64,000 bases of DNA from Simplicispira suum (GTDB taxonomy: Bacteria > Pseudomonadota > Gammaproteobacteria > Burkholderiales > Burkholderiaceae_C): NCBI RefSeq assembly GCF_003008595.1, contig NZ_CP027669.1:2790001-2854000 (forward strand). The letters run 5' to 3'. Position numbers and translations under genes: made by a program. The notes beneath the pieces were generated by a model. That model was not told the origin of the DNA and ran no database searches. It worked only from the letters and a program-made list of their open reading frames with translations. Shown piece by piece: positions 17,687-27,102 of this stretch; position 1 is the stretch's first letter, and the number at the start of each line of letters is the position of its first letter.

Positions 17687-18618
17687 GGTGCTGGCCTTGC
17701 AGATTCAATCTGCAGGACCAGACGCAAGATATGTTCCACCTGCCGCGCGATGGGGTCCGGCACGGGCAGGCGCCCGTCCAGCATGGCGCGGGTGAGGGCG
17801 GCGGTGCCATCCAAGTCGGTGCTGGCCGACAGTTCGGGCAGGCTGGCAAGCGGGCCGCCCTGGGCCTCTTCCAGGCGGGTGACGGCGCCGGCAACGAAAC
17901 CGTCCATCTGCGGCATGCGGCGCGCGTCGGCCACCGGCTCGCCCTCGGTGCCGCGCAGCAGCAGCGCGTCGGCGCCCGTCAGGGCAAAGGTAGCGGCCAT
18001 GGATTCGGCGTATTCCCGGTGCGTGTAGCTGCCCACCACCAGGGCGCGGCCCCCGACGGGCGCCAGCGGGTTCATCAGCTTGACGAGGCTGTGTGCGCTG
18101 TTCCTCACCCCCAGCGTGCGCCGCACCGCCAGCAGGCGCGCCAGGCCCGGCAGCAGCAGGGCGGTGGGCGCGAAGGCAACGCTGCCAGGTGCTATTGTTT
18201 GAATAGCTGAAAGCGCAGGTACATCAAGCGCTGCAAGCACATTTTGGCTAAAAATTCGGCTGTCTTCGGTGGCGGTGCCGTGCACCAGCACCGGCAAGCC
18301 CTCCCGCGCCAGCAGCAGCGCCAGCAAGGGCGTGAGCACCGGCAGCTTGCGCGCACCGTTGTAGCTGGGCAGCACCACCAGCGTGCGGGTGCTCGCGGGC
18401 AGCGGCGCCAGGCGCGCGTGCACGGCGTCGAGAAAGCCGGCCATCTCCTCGGGCGTTTCGCCCTTGACGCGCATGGCGATGCAAAACGCCCCTACCTCCA
18501 GATCGCTCGCGCTGCCGTCGAGCACCTGGCCCATCAGGTCGCAGGCGTGCTCGCGCGGCAGGGGGCGGGCGCCCTGGGCGCCGCGGGCGATGATTTTGAG
18601 GTAGTGGCTGATGGCCAT
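17683..18618 (-). CDS. ybiB: Glycosyltransferase-family-3/TrpD-like DNA-binding protein YbiB
   Basis: 311 aa, related in fold to anthranilate phosphoribosyltransferase (TrpD) but lacking its full PRPP motif; enteric YbiB binds nucleic acid. N-terminal helical domain (MAISHYLKIIARGAQGARPL, DLEVGAFCIAMRVKGETPEEM), then the alpha/beta domain with LPSYNGARKLPVLTPLLALL (about 93-112). Residues about 123-143 are encoded by a dispersed repeat copy (18191-18250), an in-frame insertion. Lies between nasA (47 bp upstream) and cobA (4-bp overlap), so it is expressed with nitrate assimilation; why is unknown. Confidence 0.8.
   Translation of the reverse strand: MAISHYLKIIARGAQGARPLPREHACDLMGQVLDGSASDLEVGAFCIAMRVKGETPEEMAGFLDAVHARLAPLPASTRTLVVLPSYNGARKLPVLTPLLALLLAREGLPVLVHGTATEDSRIFSQNVLAALDVPALSAIQTIAPGSVAFAPTALLLPGLARLLAVRRTLGVRNSAHSLVKLMNPLAPVGGRALVVGSYTHREYAESMAATFALTGADALLLRGTEGEPVADARRMPQMDGFVAGAVTRLEEAQGGPLASLPELSASTDLDGTAALTRAMLDGRLPVPDPIARQVEHILRLVLQIESARPAP
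18191..18250 (+). repeat. Dispersed repeat copy inside ybiB
   Basis: GCTATTGTTTGAATAGCTG then AAGCGC and CAAGCGCTGCAAGC; opposite to the ybiB coding strand but open in its frame. Confidence 0.75.
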
Positions 18619-18665
18619 GCGCAAGCTCGCAAAAGAAGGGAGCAGGGATTGTTGCTCAGTAGCCG

Positions 18666-21554
18666 TCAAGCCGCGCGCGCCTGCGCCGGCGTGCCCTGCA
18701 CCAGGCGGCGCAGCTCGGGCACGCAGGAGCCGCATTGCGTGCCGCAGCGCAACTGCGCCTGCAAGGCGCTCAGCCGGGCAGCGGCATCGCCCGCCAGGCG
18801 CGCGAGCGCGTCGGCAATGGCGCCTTCGCTCACGCCGAGGCAGCTGCACACCTGGCGTGCACCCGCCACTGCGCCCTGGGTGCCGCGCGGCGGCTTGGCG
18901 CCAGGCGCCAGCAGCATGCGGCCATAGGGGTCGGTCGGCAGCGCGTGCTGCAGCACGCCTGTGAGCCAGTGCTGGGCCTCGGTGTCGCCGGCCAGCAGCA
19001 GGGCGCCCAGGGTGTTGTGCGCCGCGCCGCGCACGAGGCGTGCGGCACGCCGCTGTCCCTGGCGCCGGTCGGCGTAGCGCAGCGTGCCCTCGCTGGCCAG
19101 GCCCAGCAATCCCTCGATGCGTTCGAGCACAGCATCGGGCGCGGCATAGTGCCCGGCGGCCGTGAGGCAGACGCCGGTGCGCTGGGGCGTGTCGGCACTG
19201 GATGGCGCCGCAAACAGCGTGCAACTGGCGAAGGCGAACGCGTCCATCAGCGCGGCCAGCGCGGTGCGGGCGCGCAGCGCCTCGTCCTCGGGGAACCAGG
19301 CCATGGCGCAGAGCTGCCAGGGCAAGTCGACTTTGAGGATCTTGACGGCGCTGTGCTTGAGCGCAGGCTGCTGCGAAACAGGGCAGCGCTCCTGCGTGGT
19401 GAGGGCATTCACCCCCGCCAGCGCCCGGCCACCTGCGGACTGCCCGCCCAGCCATTCGCTGCCCCAGTGCATGGCGATGAAGGCCTGGCCGGGCGCTATT
19501 TCAGCGCTGGCCTGCACCGGCAGCACGATGCTGGCGCGCGCGCTGGTGACGCAGGCGAGCGTGCCCTCCTGCAGGCCCTGGCGCGCCATGTCGCCCGCAT
19601 GCATCTGCACGCAGGGCGCGCCCGCGTGGCCCGAGAGGCGCGCCACGGTCCCCGTGCGGCTCATGCCGTGCCACTGGTCGCGCAGCCGCCCGGTGGTCAG
19701 CACAAAGGGGTAGCGCAGGCCCGGTGATTCGGCCAGGCCCTGGGCCGCCAGCACGGCAAAGCGCGCCCGGCCGTCGGGCGTGGGGAACACGCCGTCTTCG
19801 TACAGGCGCTTGCGCCCCTGCGTCGCCCCTTCTGGCAGGGGCCACTGCTGCGGACCGGCGGCGTCCAGCCTGGCGTAGGAGAGGCCCGTAATGTCCAGGT
19901 CGCGCCCGCGCGTGCTCTCGCGGTGCTCGTTCCAGATGGCCTCGGTCGCGGCTTCGGCGCTGGCGCCTGGCTTGGCGTAGGGAAACAGCGTGGGCCTGCC
20001 GGGGCGCAGGTGCTGCTCCAGGCGCTGTGCAAACTGCAGCGCGATCTGCCAATCGTGGCGGGCCGCTCCCGCAGCGGGAACGGCGCTGCGCACCCGCGAA
20101 ATGCGGCGCTCGCTGTTGGTGACCGTGCCGGTCTTCTCGCCCCAGGTGCTGGCGGGCAGCAGCAGGTCGGCGTAGGCGGCGGTGGCGGTGTGGGCAAACG
20201 CCTCCTGCAGCACGACGAATTCGGCGCGCTCGAGCGCGCGGCGCACCGCGCTTTGGTGGGGCAGGCTCTGCGCCGGGTTGGTGCAGGCGATCCACAGCGC
20301 GCGGATCTCGCCATCGGCCGCGGCCTCGAACATCTCTACCGCCGTCCTGCCGGGCTTGGCAGGCACCTCGCTCAATCCCCACAGCGCGGCCACTTCGGCG
20401 CGGTGCTGGGGAAGGCCCAAGTCGCGGTGGCCTGAGAGCAAATTCGACATGCCGCCCACCTCGCGCCCGCCCATGGCGTTGGCCTGGCCGGTGAGCGAGA
20501 GCGGCCCGGCGCCCGGCTTGCCGATTTGCCCTGTGGCCAGGTGCAGGTGCACCAGCGCGGCGTTGTTGGCGGTGCCGGCGCTGCTCTGGTTCAGGCCCTG
20601 GCAGTACAGGCTGAGCGTGCGGCCACGCGGCGCGCTGGCGCCGCTCGCCACGCCGGCAAACCAGCGCGCCGCCTGCAGCAGGTCGGCAACTGCAATGCCG
20701 CATTCGCGTGCCACGCGCTCGGGCGTGCAGGCGGCGAGCTGCGGCTGCAGTGCGGCAAAACCGCTGGTGTGCGCGGCGATGTAGTCGGTATCGAGCCAGG
20801 CCTGGCGCTGCATCAGGTGCAGCATGCCGGCCATGAGGATGGCGTCGCTGCCGGGCTGGATTTGCAGGAACAGGTCGGCGCAGGCGGCGGTGTCGGTGCG
20901 GCGCGGGTCCACCACGATGATCTTCATGTCCGGCCGCGCGGCGCGTGCGTCTTCGATGCGCCGGAACAGCACCGGGTGCGCCCAGGCGGTGTTGCTGCCG
21001 ATGATGAACAGGCAGTCGGCGTGCGCCACGTCGTCGTAGCAGGCAGGCGGCGCGTCGGCGCCCAGCGTGGCTTTGTAGCCGGCGGCCGCGCTGCTCATGC
21101 ACAGGCGCGAGTTGGTGTCGATGTTGTTGGTGCCCACCAGGCCTTTGGCCAGCTTGTTGAAGACGTAATAGTCTTCGGTGAGCAACTGGCCCGAGACGTA
21201 AAACCCCACGGCATCCGGCCCGTGCGCGGCGATGGTGCCGGCGAAGCGGTTGGCGGCCAGGTCCAGCGCCGCATCCCAGGCCAGGGGTTCGGGCTCGCCG
21301 CCGCGTGTCAGGCGCCTAAGGGGCTGCAGCAAACGCATCTGGCGCGTCACGCTGGCGCTGGCGCTCAGGTGCAAGGTGGCGCCTTTGGTGCACAGCCGCC
21401 CGAAATTGGCCGGGTGGTCGGGGTCGCCGCGCACACCGGTGATGGCGCTGCCCTCGGTTTCGATGATCACGCCGCAGCCTACGCCGCAGTAGGGGCAGGT
21501 GGATCGGGTTTCCTGCGGCAGGCCGGGGCGGGCGGAGAGAGTGCTTGCGGTCAT
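18666..21554 (-). CDS. nasA: Assimilatory nitrate reductase catalytic subunit (molybdopterin)
   Basis: Reduces nitrate to nitrite in the cytoplasm with Mo-bis-MGD and a [4Fe-4S] cluster. 962 aa. The N-terminal cluster motif CPYCGVGC...GRLCTKG is at about 21-56, followed by molybdopterin oxidoreductase domains (GSNTAW at about 186; CQGLNQSSAGT near 310; molydopterin dinucleotide binding near 650-740). The C-terminal part adds a BFD-like [2Fe-2S] domain (CSCLG and CGTQCGSC, about 905-945), as in NasA of Klebsiella. Sits between the PP2C/kinase gene (41 bp upstream) and ybiB (47 bp downstream). Confidence 0.95.
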   Translation of the reverse strand: MTASTLSARPGLPQETRSTCPYCGVGCGVIIETEGSAITGVRGDPDHPANFGRLCTKGATLHLSASASVTRQMRLLQPLRRLTRGGEPEPLAWDAALDLAANRFAGTIAAHGPDAVGFYVSGQLLTEDYYVFNKLAKGLVGTNNIDTNSRLCMSSAAAGYKATLGADAPPACYDDVAHADCLFIIGSNTAWAHPVLFRRIEDARAARPDMKIIVVDPRRTDTAACADLFLQIQPGSDAILMAGMLHLMQRQAWLDTDYIAAHTSGFAALQPQLAACTPERVARECGIAVADLLQAARWFAGVASGASAPRGRTLSLYCQGLNQSSAGTANNAALVHLHLATGQIGKPGAGPLSLTGQANAMGGREVGGMSNLLSGHRDLGLPQHRAEVAALWGLSEVPAKPGRTAVEMFEAAADGEIRALWIACTNPAQSLPHQSAVRRALERAEFVVLQEAFAHTATAAYADLLLPASTWGEKTGTVTNSERRISRVRSAVPAAGAARHDWQIALQFAQRLEQHLRPGRPTLFPYAKPGASAEAATEAIWNEHRESTRGRDLDITGLSYARLDAAGPQQWPLPEGATQGRKRLYEDGVFPTPDGRARFAVLAAQGLAESPGLRYPFVLTTGRLRDQWHGMSRTGTVARLSGHAGAPCVQMHAGDMARQGLQEGTLACVTSARASIVLPVQASAEIAPGQAFIAMHWGSEWLGGQSAGGRALAGVNALTTQERCPVSQQPALKHSAVKILKVDLPWQLCAMAWFPEDEALRARTALAALMDAFAFASCTLFAAPSSADTPQRTGVCLTAAGHYAAPDAVLERIEGLLGLASEGTLRYADRRQGQRRAARLVRGAAHNTLGALLLAGDTEAQHWLTGVLQHALPTDPYGRMLLAPGAKPPRGTQGAVAGARQVCSCLGVSEGAIADALARLAGDAAARLSALQAQLRCGTQCGSCVPELRRLVQGTPAQARAA

Positions 21555-21595
21555 GGTCAGACCTACGCAAGCGCCGTGCCCGTTCTCACACGGAA

Positions 21596-23335
21596 TCAGC
21601 CGCGCGCGTGCAGCACGCCGATCAGTGCCACCACCGCCAGGCCCAGCAGCAGCGACAGCGTGCGCCAGAACAGCAGCGGGTTGCGCCGCACGAGCGGGGT
21701 GCGCGTGCGCGCCAGCGTGGCTGCGCCGGGCTGGTGCAGCTCGTGCACGAATTCGGACATCGCTTCCTGGCGCTTGAGAGGGTCAGGGTGCACAGCGCGC
21801 TCCAGCACTGCGTCCACCCAGGCGGGGATGGGGCGACTTTCGTCGTGCAGGGCGCTGCTGTAGCGCAGCTGGCGCAGTTGGGCGCGGCTTTGCACCCGGG
21901 CCACCTGGGCGCCGTAGGGCAGGCGGCCGGTGAGCATCTGGTAGGTGATGACGCCGAGCGAAAACAAGTCTGAGCGGGGTGTTCCGGCTTCGCCCAAAAA
22001 ATACTCGGGGGCGGTGTACTGCAGGGTGCCCAGGATGTCAGCTTGGTGTGCCGCCACCTGCGATTCGACCAGTCCGGCAACGTGCACGGCGCCGAAGTCG
22101 ATGATTTTTACGGTGCCGGTGGCGTCGATCAGCACGTTCTCGGGCCGCAGGTCCTGGTGCAGCATCTCCATGCGGTGAAAGGCCTGCAGGCCGCGCGCAA
22201 TCTGGCCGACGATGTCGCGTACTTCGGCGAGCTGCGGGCGCGGGTGGTCCGTCATCCACTGCGCCAGTGTCTGGCCGGGGACGTATTCCAGCGCCACAAA
22301 GAGGTGTTCGCGCGGGCGCTGGCTGGGCACCGCGCGCAGCACGTGCGGGCTGTGAATGCGCCGGGCAATCCATTCTTCCAGCAGGAAGCGCTCCAGCGCG
22401 GCTTCATCGGCCTGCAGGTCAACAGCGGGTGTTTTGAGCACCACGTGCTCGCCGCTCTCCTGGTCGATGGCGAGGTAGACATGGCTGCGGTGGCTGGCAT
22501 GCAGCTCGCGCACGATTTGGTAGCTGTCCAGCACGGCGCGCGGCTCCAGCAGCGGCGGCAGGCGCAGGTCTGCTCGCCGGCGCTGTAGTGCCTCGCCGGC
22601 GTCCTCGGCCAGCGCGTCAATGCACAGGATCTGCACGGTGAGGTTGTCGTCGCTGCCGCAGCGCAGGGCCTCTAGAGCGATGGCCCGCGCGGCCTCGTCC
22701 AGGTCGCCCGCGTGCGTGCGCAGGGCCTCCAGCATGAAGGCGGCGCGCACATGCTCATGCACGCCGTCGGTGCTGAGTACGAAGGTGTCGCCCGCATCCA
22801 CCGCCACCGAGCGGTAGTCGAGATCGAGCTGTGGCTGCACGCCGAGCGCGCGGCTCAAGTGGCTGCTGCCGCCCTCCAGCACCACGCGGTGATCTTCAGT
22901 GAGCTGCTCCAGCGCCTGGCCTTGCACGCGGTAGATGCGGCTGTCGCCTACGTGAAACAGGTGCGCCGTGGCGCCCTTGAGCACCAGGGCGCTGAGGGTG
23001 CAGACATGGCCCCGATCCGCATCGAAGCGGTGCGGGCTGCGCCGCGTCTGGGCGTGCAGCCAGGCGTTGGTGGCGGCCAGCACGCACTGCACCGAGCGGC
23101 GAACGCTCCAGGCGTCGCTGGTGCAGTAGTAATCCTGCAGCAGGGCATGCACGGCGGCGGCGCTGGCGAAGTGACTGACCTCGCTGCTGCTGATGCCGTC
23201 GGCCAGGGCCAGCGCCACGCCCTTGCGGGACAGGGCCTCGCCAGTGGGGACGCAGGCGCCGTGGAAATCCTGGTTCAGTGCCTTGCGGCCCCGGTCCGAA
23301 TACTGGCCGATGCGGACCTGCAGGGCGTCTGGCAT
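21596..23335 (-). CDS. Bifunctional PP2C phosphatase / Ser-Thr protein kinase, membrane anchored
   Basis: 579 aa. N-terminal PP2C domain (about 1-240) keeps the metal-binding Asp motifs LADGISSS, HVGDSRIYR, STDGVHEH and GSDDNLT. A protein kinase domain follows (about 262-530): the Gly-rich loop is atypical (ELHASHRSHVY lacks GxGxxG), the Lys is present in VVLKTP, the catalytic loop is HQDLRPEN (HQD in place of HRD) and the metal motif is DFG. A single C-terminal transmembrane helix (about 553-575) would anchor it. It sits in the nitrate operon, 7 bp after the FNT transporter gene and before nasA. Role unknown; control of transporter or reductase by phosphorylation is a guess. Confidence 0.88.
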   Translation of the reverse strand: MPDALQVRIGQYSDRGRKALNQDFHGACVPTGEALSRKGVALALADGISSSEVSHFASAAAVHALLQDYYCTSDAWSVRRSVQCVLAATNAWLHAQTRRSPHRFDADRGHVCTLSALVLKGATAHLFHVGDSRIYRVQGQALEQLTEDHRVVLEGGSSHLSRALGVQPQLDLDYRSVAVDAGDTFVLSTDGVHEHVRAAFMLEALRTHAGDLDEAARAIALEALRCGSDDNLTVQILCIDALAEDAGEALQRRRADLRLPPLLEPRAVLDSYQIVRELHASHRSHVYLAIDQESGEHVVLKTPAVDLQADEAALERFLLEEWIARRIHSPHVLRAVPSQRPREHLFVALEYVPGQTLAQWMTDHPRPQLAEVRDIVGQIARGLQAFHRMEMLHQDLRPENVLIDATGTVKIIDFGAVHVAGLVESQVAAHQADILGTLQYTAPEYFLGEAGTPRSDLFSLGVITYQMLTGRLPYGAQVARVQSRAQLRQLRYSSALHDESRPIPAWVDAVLERAVHPDPLKRQEAMSEFVHELHQPGAATLARTRTPLVRRNPLLFWRTLSLLLGLAVVALIGVLHARG

Positions 23336-23342
23336 GCTGATT

Positions 23343-24155
23343 TCAGACCAGCTTGCGCTTGGGCGCGGTGCGGCCGTGCGTGACGTAGAGCGTGAGGCCG
23401 GTGAACGCGATGCCGCCCACCAGGTTGCCCAGCACGGTGGGGATTTCGTTCCAGACAAAGTAGTCGAGAACGGAGAAGTTGCCGCCCATCATCAGACCGG
23501 AGGGGAAGAGAAACATGTTCACCACCGAGTGCTCGAAGCCCATGGCGAAGAACACCATCACCGGCATCCACATGGCGATGACCTTGCCGCTCACGGTGGT
23601 GGAAATCATCGCGCCGACGACGCCGGTGGAGACCATCCAGTTGCACAGCATGCCGCGCACGAAGATGGTCAGCCAGCCCATCAGGCCGTACTTGGCGTAG
23701 CCCAGGGTGCGTGATTCGCCGATGTGGCCGATCTTGATGCCAACCTCGTTGGGCGGCACGGAAAAGCCGTAGGTGAAGGTGAAGGCCATCAAAAACGCGA
23801 CGGTGAGCGCGCCGAGGAAGTTGCCGACGAACACCAGTCCCCAGTTGCGCAGCACCCCGCCGATGGTGACGCCTGGGCGCTTGTCGATCAGCGCCAGCGG
23901 CGCCAGCACGAAGACGCCGGTGAGCAGGTCGAACCCCAGCAGGTAGAGCATGCAAAAGCCCACCGGGAACAGGATGGCGCCGACCAGCGCCGAACCGCTC
24001 ATCACGGCGGAGGACACCGCGAACACAGCGGCCAGCGAGAGGATGGCCCCTGCCATGTACGCGCGGATCAGCGTGTCGCGGGTGGACATGTAGATCTTGG
24101 ATTCACCGGCGTCCACCATCTTGGTGACGAATTCTGAAGGGGCAAGGTAGGCCAT
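23343..24155 (-). CDS. Formate/nitrite transporter (FNT) family channel
   Basis: 270-aa integral membrane protein of the FNT family, which forms pentameric channels for formate, nitrite or related anions. Six transmembrane helices are visible, with the SPFVTKM-type N-terminus (SEFVTKMVDAGESKIYMS) and the FNT signature LVGAILFPVGFCMLYLLG (about 60-77) and NWMVSTG / GFEHSVVNMF (about 162-200). In this operon it most likely moves nitrite (or nitrate); the chemistry is inferred from context. Start at 24155; nirD precedes by 28 bp. Confidence 0.9.
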   Translation of the reverse strand: MAYLAPSEFVTKMVDAGESKIYMSTRDTLIRAYMAGAILSLAAVFAVSSAVMSGSALVGAILFPVGFCMLYLLGFDLLTGVFVLAPLALIDKRPGVTIGGVLRNWGLVFVGNFLGALTVAFLMAFTFTYGFSVPPNEVGIKIGHIGESRTLGYAKYGLMGWLTIFVRGMLCNWMVSTGVVGAMISTTVSGKVIAMWMPVMVFFAMGFEHSVVNMFLFPSGLMMGGNFSVLDYFVWNEIPTVLGNLVGGIAFTGLTLYVTHGRTAPKRKLV

Positions 24156-24183
24156 GGCGTGCTTTCGTGGGGAGTCGAGGGTC

Positions 24184-24570
24184 TCAGGCGGCGGCAAGCG
24201 TGCGCTGGCAGGGCCCGGCGAGCGGGCGCGTCTCGGTGGTGGCGTGGCGCGCCAGTTCATCGGCGTCGAGGAAGACCTCGCCGTTATCTACCTTCACCGC
24301 GAACTTCGGCGTGCAGCCCTCGTCGGGTGCGGCGGCCTGGCCGGTGCACAGGCCAATGGTCCAGTTGTGCAGCGGGCAGGCCACGCTGGTCCCAAAGACG
24401 ATGCCTTGCGACAGCGGCCCGCCCTTGTGCGGGCAGCGGTCGAGCAGGGCGAAGACCTGGTCGTCGGCGCCGCGGAAAATGGCGACGTCCAGGCCCTGCG
24501 CCCGCCCCACGCGGCGGGCGCCCAGGCGGGGAATGTCGTCCACACGGCAAATGGGGGTCCAATGGGTCAT
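24184..24570 (-). CDS. nirD: Nitrite reductase (NADH) small subunit, Rieske-type
   Basis: 128-aa partner of NirB. The Rieske motif is present as DRCPHKGGPLSQG (Cys-His) and ACPLHNWTIG (Cys-His), about residues 44-76, which would bind a [2Fe-2S] cluster. Starts MTHWTPICRVDDIP. It follows nirB by 84 bp, a gap filled by a dispersed repeat copy (24571-24638). Confidence 0.94.
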   Translation of the reverse strand: MTHWTPICRVDDIPRLGARRVGRAQGLDVAIFRGADDQVFALLDRCPHKGGPLSQGIVFGTSVACPLHNWTIGLCTGQAAAPDEGCTPKFAVKVDNGEVFLDADELARHATTETRPLAGPCQRTLAAA

Positions 24571-24638
24571 TGCTATTCCTTTGGTAGCTGGTGGTGCTTA
24601 TGGGACAAGCGCTAGAGGCTGTTTTTGCTTGAAGTTTC
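24571..24638 (+). repeat. Dispersed repeat copy between nirB and nirD
   Basis: GCTATTCCTTTGGTAGCTG, then CTTATGGGACAAGCGCTAG, AGGCTG and a TTTTTGCTTGAAG tail. It fills the gap within the operon and would be transcribed with it. Confidence 0.8.
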
Positions 24639-24654
24639 GTGAAATCAAGGGGCA

Positions 24655-27102
24655 TCAGGCGATGGCAATCGGGATGAACTGGCGTTCGTCCACCTGCGCG
24701 CGCCGGCTCTCGAACCACGGGTCGGGCGTGCCCGCGAGCGCGTGCTGCAGCCGCGCCCACAGCGCCTTGCGGCCCGCCGGGTCGCCCAGGATTTTTTTCT
24801 TCACATGGTCCAGGCCGACACGCGCCACGTAGTGCACCGTGCGCTCCAGGTACCAGCCTTCCTCGCGGTACAGCTGCATGAAGGCGCCGGTGTATTCCAT
24901 GACTTCCTCGGCGGTTTTGAGCTTGACGAAGAACTGCGCCACCTCGGTCTTGGTGCCGCCGTTGCCGGCGATGAGCATCTCCCAGCCGCTGTCCACGCCG
25001 ATGATTCCGACGTCCTTGATGCCGCTCTCGGCGCAGTTGCGCGGGCAGCCGCTGACGGCGAACTTGACCTTGTGCGGCGCCTGCATGCCGAAGAAGGCGC
25101 GCTCGAGGTCCTTGCCCAATTGCGTGCTGTCCTGCGTGCCCATGCGGCACCACTCCTTGCCGACGCAGGTTTTCACGGTGCGCAGCGCCTTGGCGTAGGC
25201 GTGGCCGCTGGGCATGCCGATGTCCTGCCACACGGCCTGCAGGTCTTCTTTCTTGACGCCCAAGAGGTCGATGCGCTGGCCCCCGGTCACCTTCACCGTG
25301 GGGATCTGGTACTTGTCCACCACGTCGGCAATGCGGCGCAGTTCGGCGGCGCTGGTCTCGCCGCCCCACATGCGCGGCACCACGGAATACGTGCCGTCCT
25401 TCTGGATATTGGCGTGGCTGCGCTCGTTGATGAAGCGGCTTTGCGGGTCGTCCTGCGCCTCGTGCGGCCAGCTGCATTGGCGGTAGTAGTTGATGGCCGG
25501 GCGGCAGGTGGGGCAGCCGTCGGGCGTCTTCCACTCCATGAAGCGAAACACGGCCTCGCTGGTGAGCAGGTGGTGCGCCGCGATGGCGTCCCGCACCGCC
25601 TGGTGGCCGTGGTCGGTGCAGGCGCAGACCGGCTTGGTCTTTGGGGTGGCGGAATAGTCGCCGCCGGCCGTGGCCATCAGGATCTGCTCGACCAGGCCGG
25701 TGCACGAGCCGCAGCTCGCGCTGGCCTTGGTGTGCTTGCGCACGTCGTCCAGCGTGAACAGGCCTTTCTCCCGGATGGCCTTGCAGATCTGGCCCTTGGT
25801 GACGCCGTTGCAGCCGCAGACCTCGTCGGTGTCCAGCATGGCGGCGGCCTTGTTCTGGCCCTGGTGGCCCGCGTCGCCCATATTCGATTCGCCAAACATC
25901 AGCTTGTCGCGCAGGTCGCCCACGGCGCGGCCGTCGCGCAGCAGCTTGAAGTACCAGCTGCCATCGACCGTGTCGCCGTACAGGCAGGCGCCGACCAGCT
26001 TGTCGTCCTGGATGACGAGCTTTTTGTAGACGCCCGAATACGGGTCGGAGAGCACGATTTCTTCCGTGCCTTCGCCGCCCTGGAAGTTGCCGGCCGAGAA
26101 CAGGTCGATGCCCGTGACCTTGAGCTTGGTCGAGGTGAGCGAACCCACGTAGCGGCCAATGCCGAACTCGGCCAGGTGGTTGGCCAAGACCTTGCCCTGC
26201 TCGAACAGCGGCGCGACCAGGCCATAGGCAATGCCGCGGTGCGCCGCGCATTCGCCCACGGCGTAGATGCGCGCGTCGGTGGTGGTCTGCAGCGTGTCGT
26301 TGACGACAATGCCGCGGTCCACGTGCAGGCGCATCTTTTCGGCGAGCTGTGTGTTGGGGCGAATGCCGACCGCCATCACGACCAGGTCGGCCGGCAGTTC
26401 GGCGCCGTCCTTGAACTTGACGGCCCGCACGCGCCCCGCGCTATTGCCCAGCAGCTCGGCGGTTTGCGCCTGCATCAAGAATTGCATGCCGCGCTCGGTG
26501 AGCGACTTTTGCAGCAGCTTGCCGGCCACGCTGTCGAGCTGGCGCTCCATCAGCCATTCGGCGGCGTGCACCACGGTGACCTGCATGCCGCGTTTCATCA
26601 GGCCGTTGGCGGCCTCCAGGCCGAGCAGGCCGCCGCCGATGACGACCGCGTGGCGGTAGCGCGTCGCGGCGTCGATCATGGCCTCGGTGTCGGCGATGTC
26701 GCGGTAGGCCAGCACGCCTTGCAGGTCCTTGCCCGGAATCGGCAGGATGAAGGCGTTCGAGCCGGTGGCCATGATCAGCCGGTCGTAGCCGGCAGTGCGT
26801 GTTTCGCCCGCTGCGCTGGTGGCGCTCACCATGCGCTGCGCGCGGTTCACGTCGGTGACGGTAAAGCCGGTGTGCAGGGTAATGCCGCGCTCCTGGTACC
26901 ACGCGTGGTCGTTCAGGACGATCTCGTCCACCGTCTGCTCGCCGGCGAGCACCGGCGAGAGCAGGATGCGGTTGTAGTTGGGGTGCGGCTCGGCGCCGAA
27001 GACCGTGATCTCGTACAGGTCGGGGGCGATCTTGAGCAACTCTTCAAGCGTGCGCACCCCGGCCATACCGTTGCCTACCATGACCAGCCTGGGTTTTTTC
27101 AT
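24655..27102 (-). CDS. nirB: Assimilatory nitrite reductase (NADH) large subunit
   Basis: Six-electron reduction of nitrite to ammonium with NADH, FAD, siroheme and a [4Fe-4S] cluster, in the cytoplasm. 815 aa. N-terminal pyridine-nucleotide-disulfide oxidoreductase domain (VMVGNGMAGVRTLEELL; VVIGGGLLGLEAANGL near 149), one or two BFD-like [2Fe-2S] regions (CGCNGVTKGQ and CGSCTGLVEQ, about 420-475), then the siroheme/4Fe4S domain with CVGKEWCRMGTQ (about 640) and SGCPRNCAES (about 680). Start ATG at 27102 is preceded by AAGGAG. First gene of the operon, behind a sigma-54 promoter. Confidence 0.96.
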   Translation of the reverse strand: MKKPRLVMVGNGMAGVRTLEELLKIAPDLYEITVFGAEPHPNYNRILLSPVLAGEQTVDEIVLNDHAWYQERGITLHTGFTVTDVNRAQRMVSATSAAGETRTAGYDRLIMATGSNAFILPIPGKDLQGVLAYRDIADTEAMIDAATRYRHAVVIGGGLLGLEAANGLMKRGMQVTVVHAAEWLMERQLDSVAGKLLQKSLTERGMQFLMQAQTAELLGNSAGRVRAVKFKDGAELPADLVVMAVGIRPNTQLAEKMRLHVDRGIVVNDTLQTTTDARIYAVGECAAHRGIAYGLVAPLFEQGKVLANHLAEFGIGRYVGSLTSTKLKVTGIDLFSAGNFQGGEGTEEIVLSDPYSGVYKKLVIQDDKLVGACLYGDTVDGSWYFKLLRDGRAVGDLRDKLMFGESNMGDAGHQGQNKAAAMLDTDEVCGCNGVTKGQICKAIREKGLFTLDDVRKHTKASASCGSCTGLVEQILMATAGGDYSATPKTKPVCACTDHGHQAVRDAIAAHHLLTSEAVFRFMEWKTPDGCPTCRPAINYYRQCSWPHEAQDDPQSRFINERSHANIQKDGTYSVVPRMWGGETSAAELRRIADVVDKYQIPTVKVTGGQRIDLLGVKKEDLQAVWQDIGMPSGHAYAKALRTVKTCVGKEWCRMGTQDSTQLGKDLERAFFGMQAPHKVKFAVSGCPRNCAESGIKDVGIIGVDSGWEMLIAGNGGTKTEVAQFFVKLKTAEEVMEYTGAFMQLYREEGWYLERTVHYVARVGLDHVKKKILGDPAGRKALWARLQHALAGTPDPWFESRRAQVDERQFIPIAIA

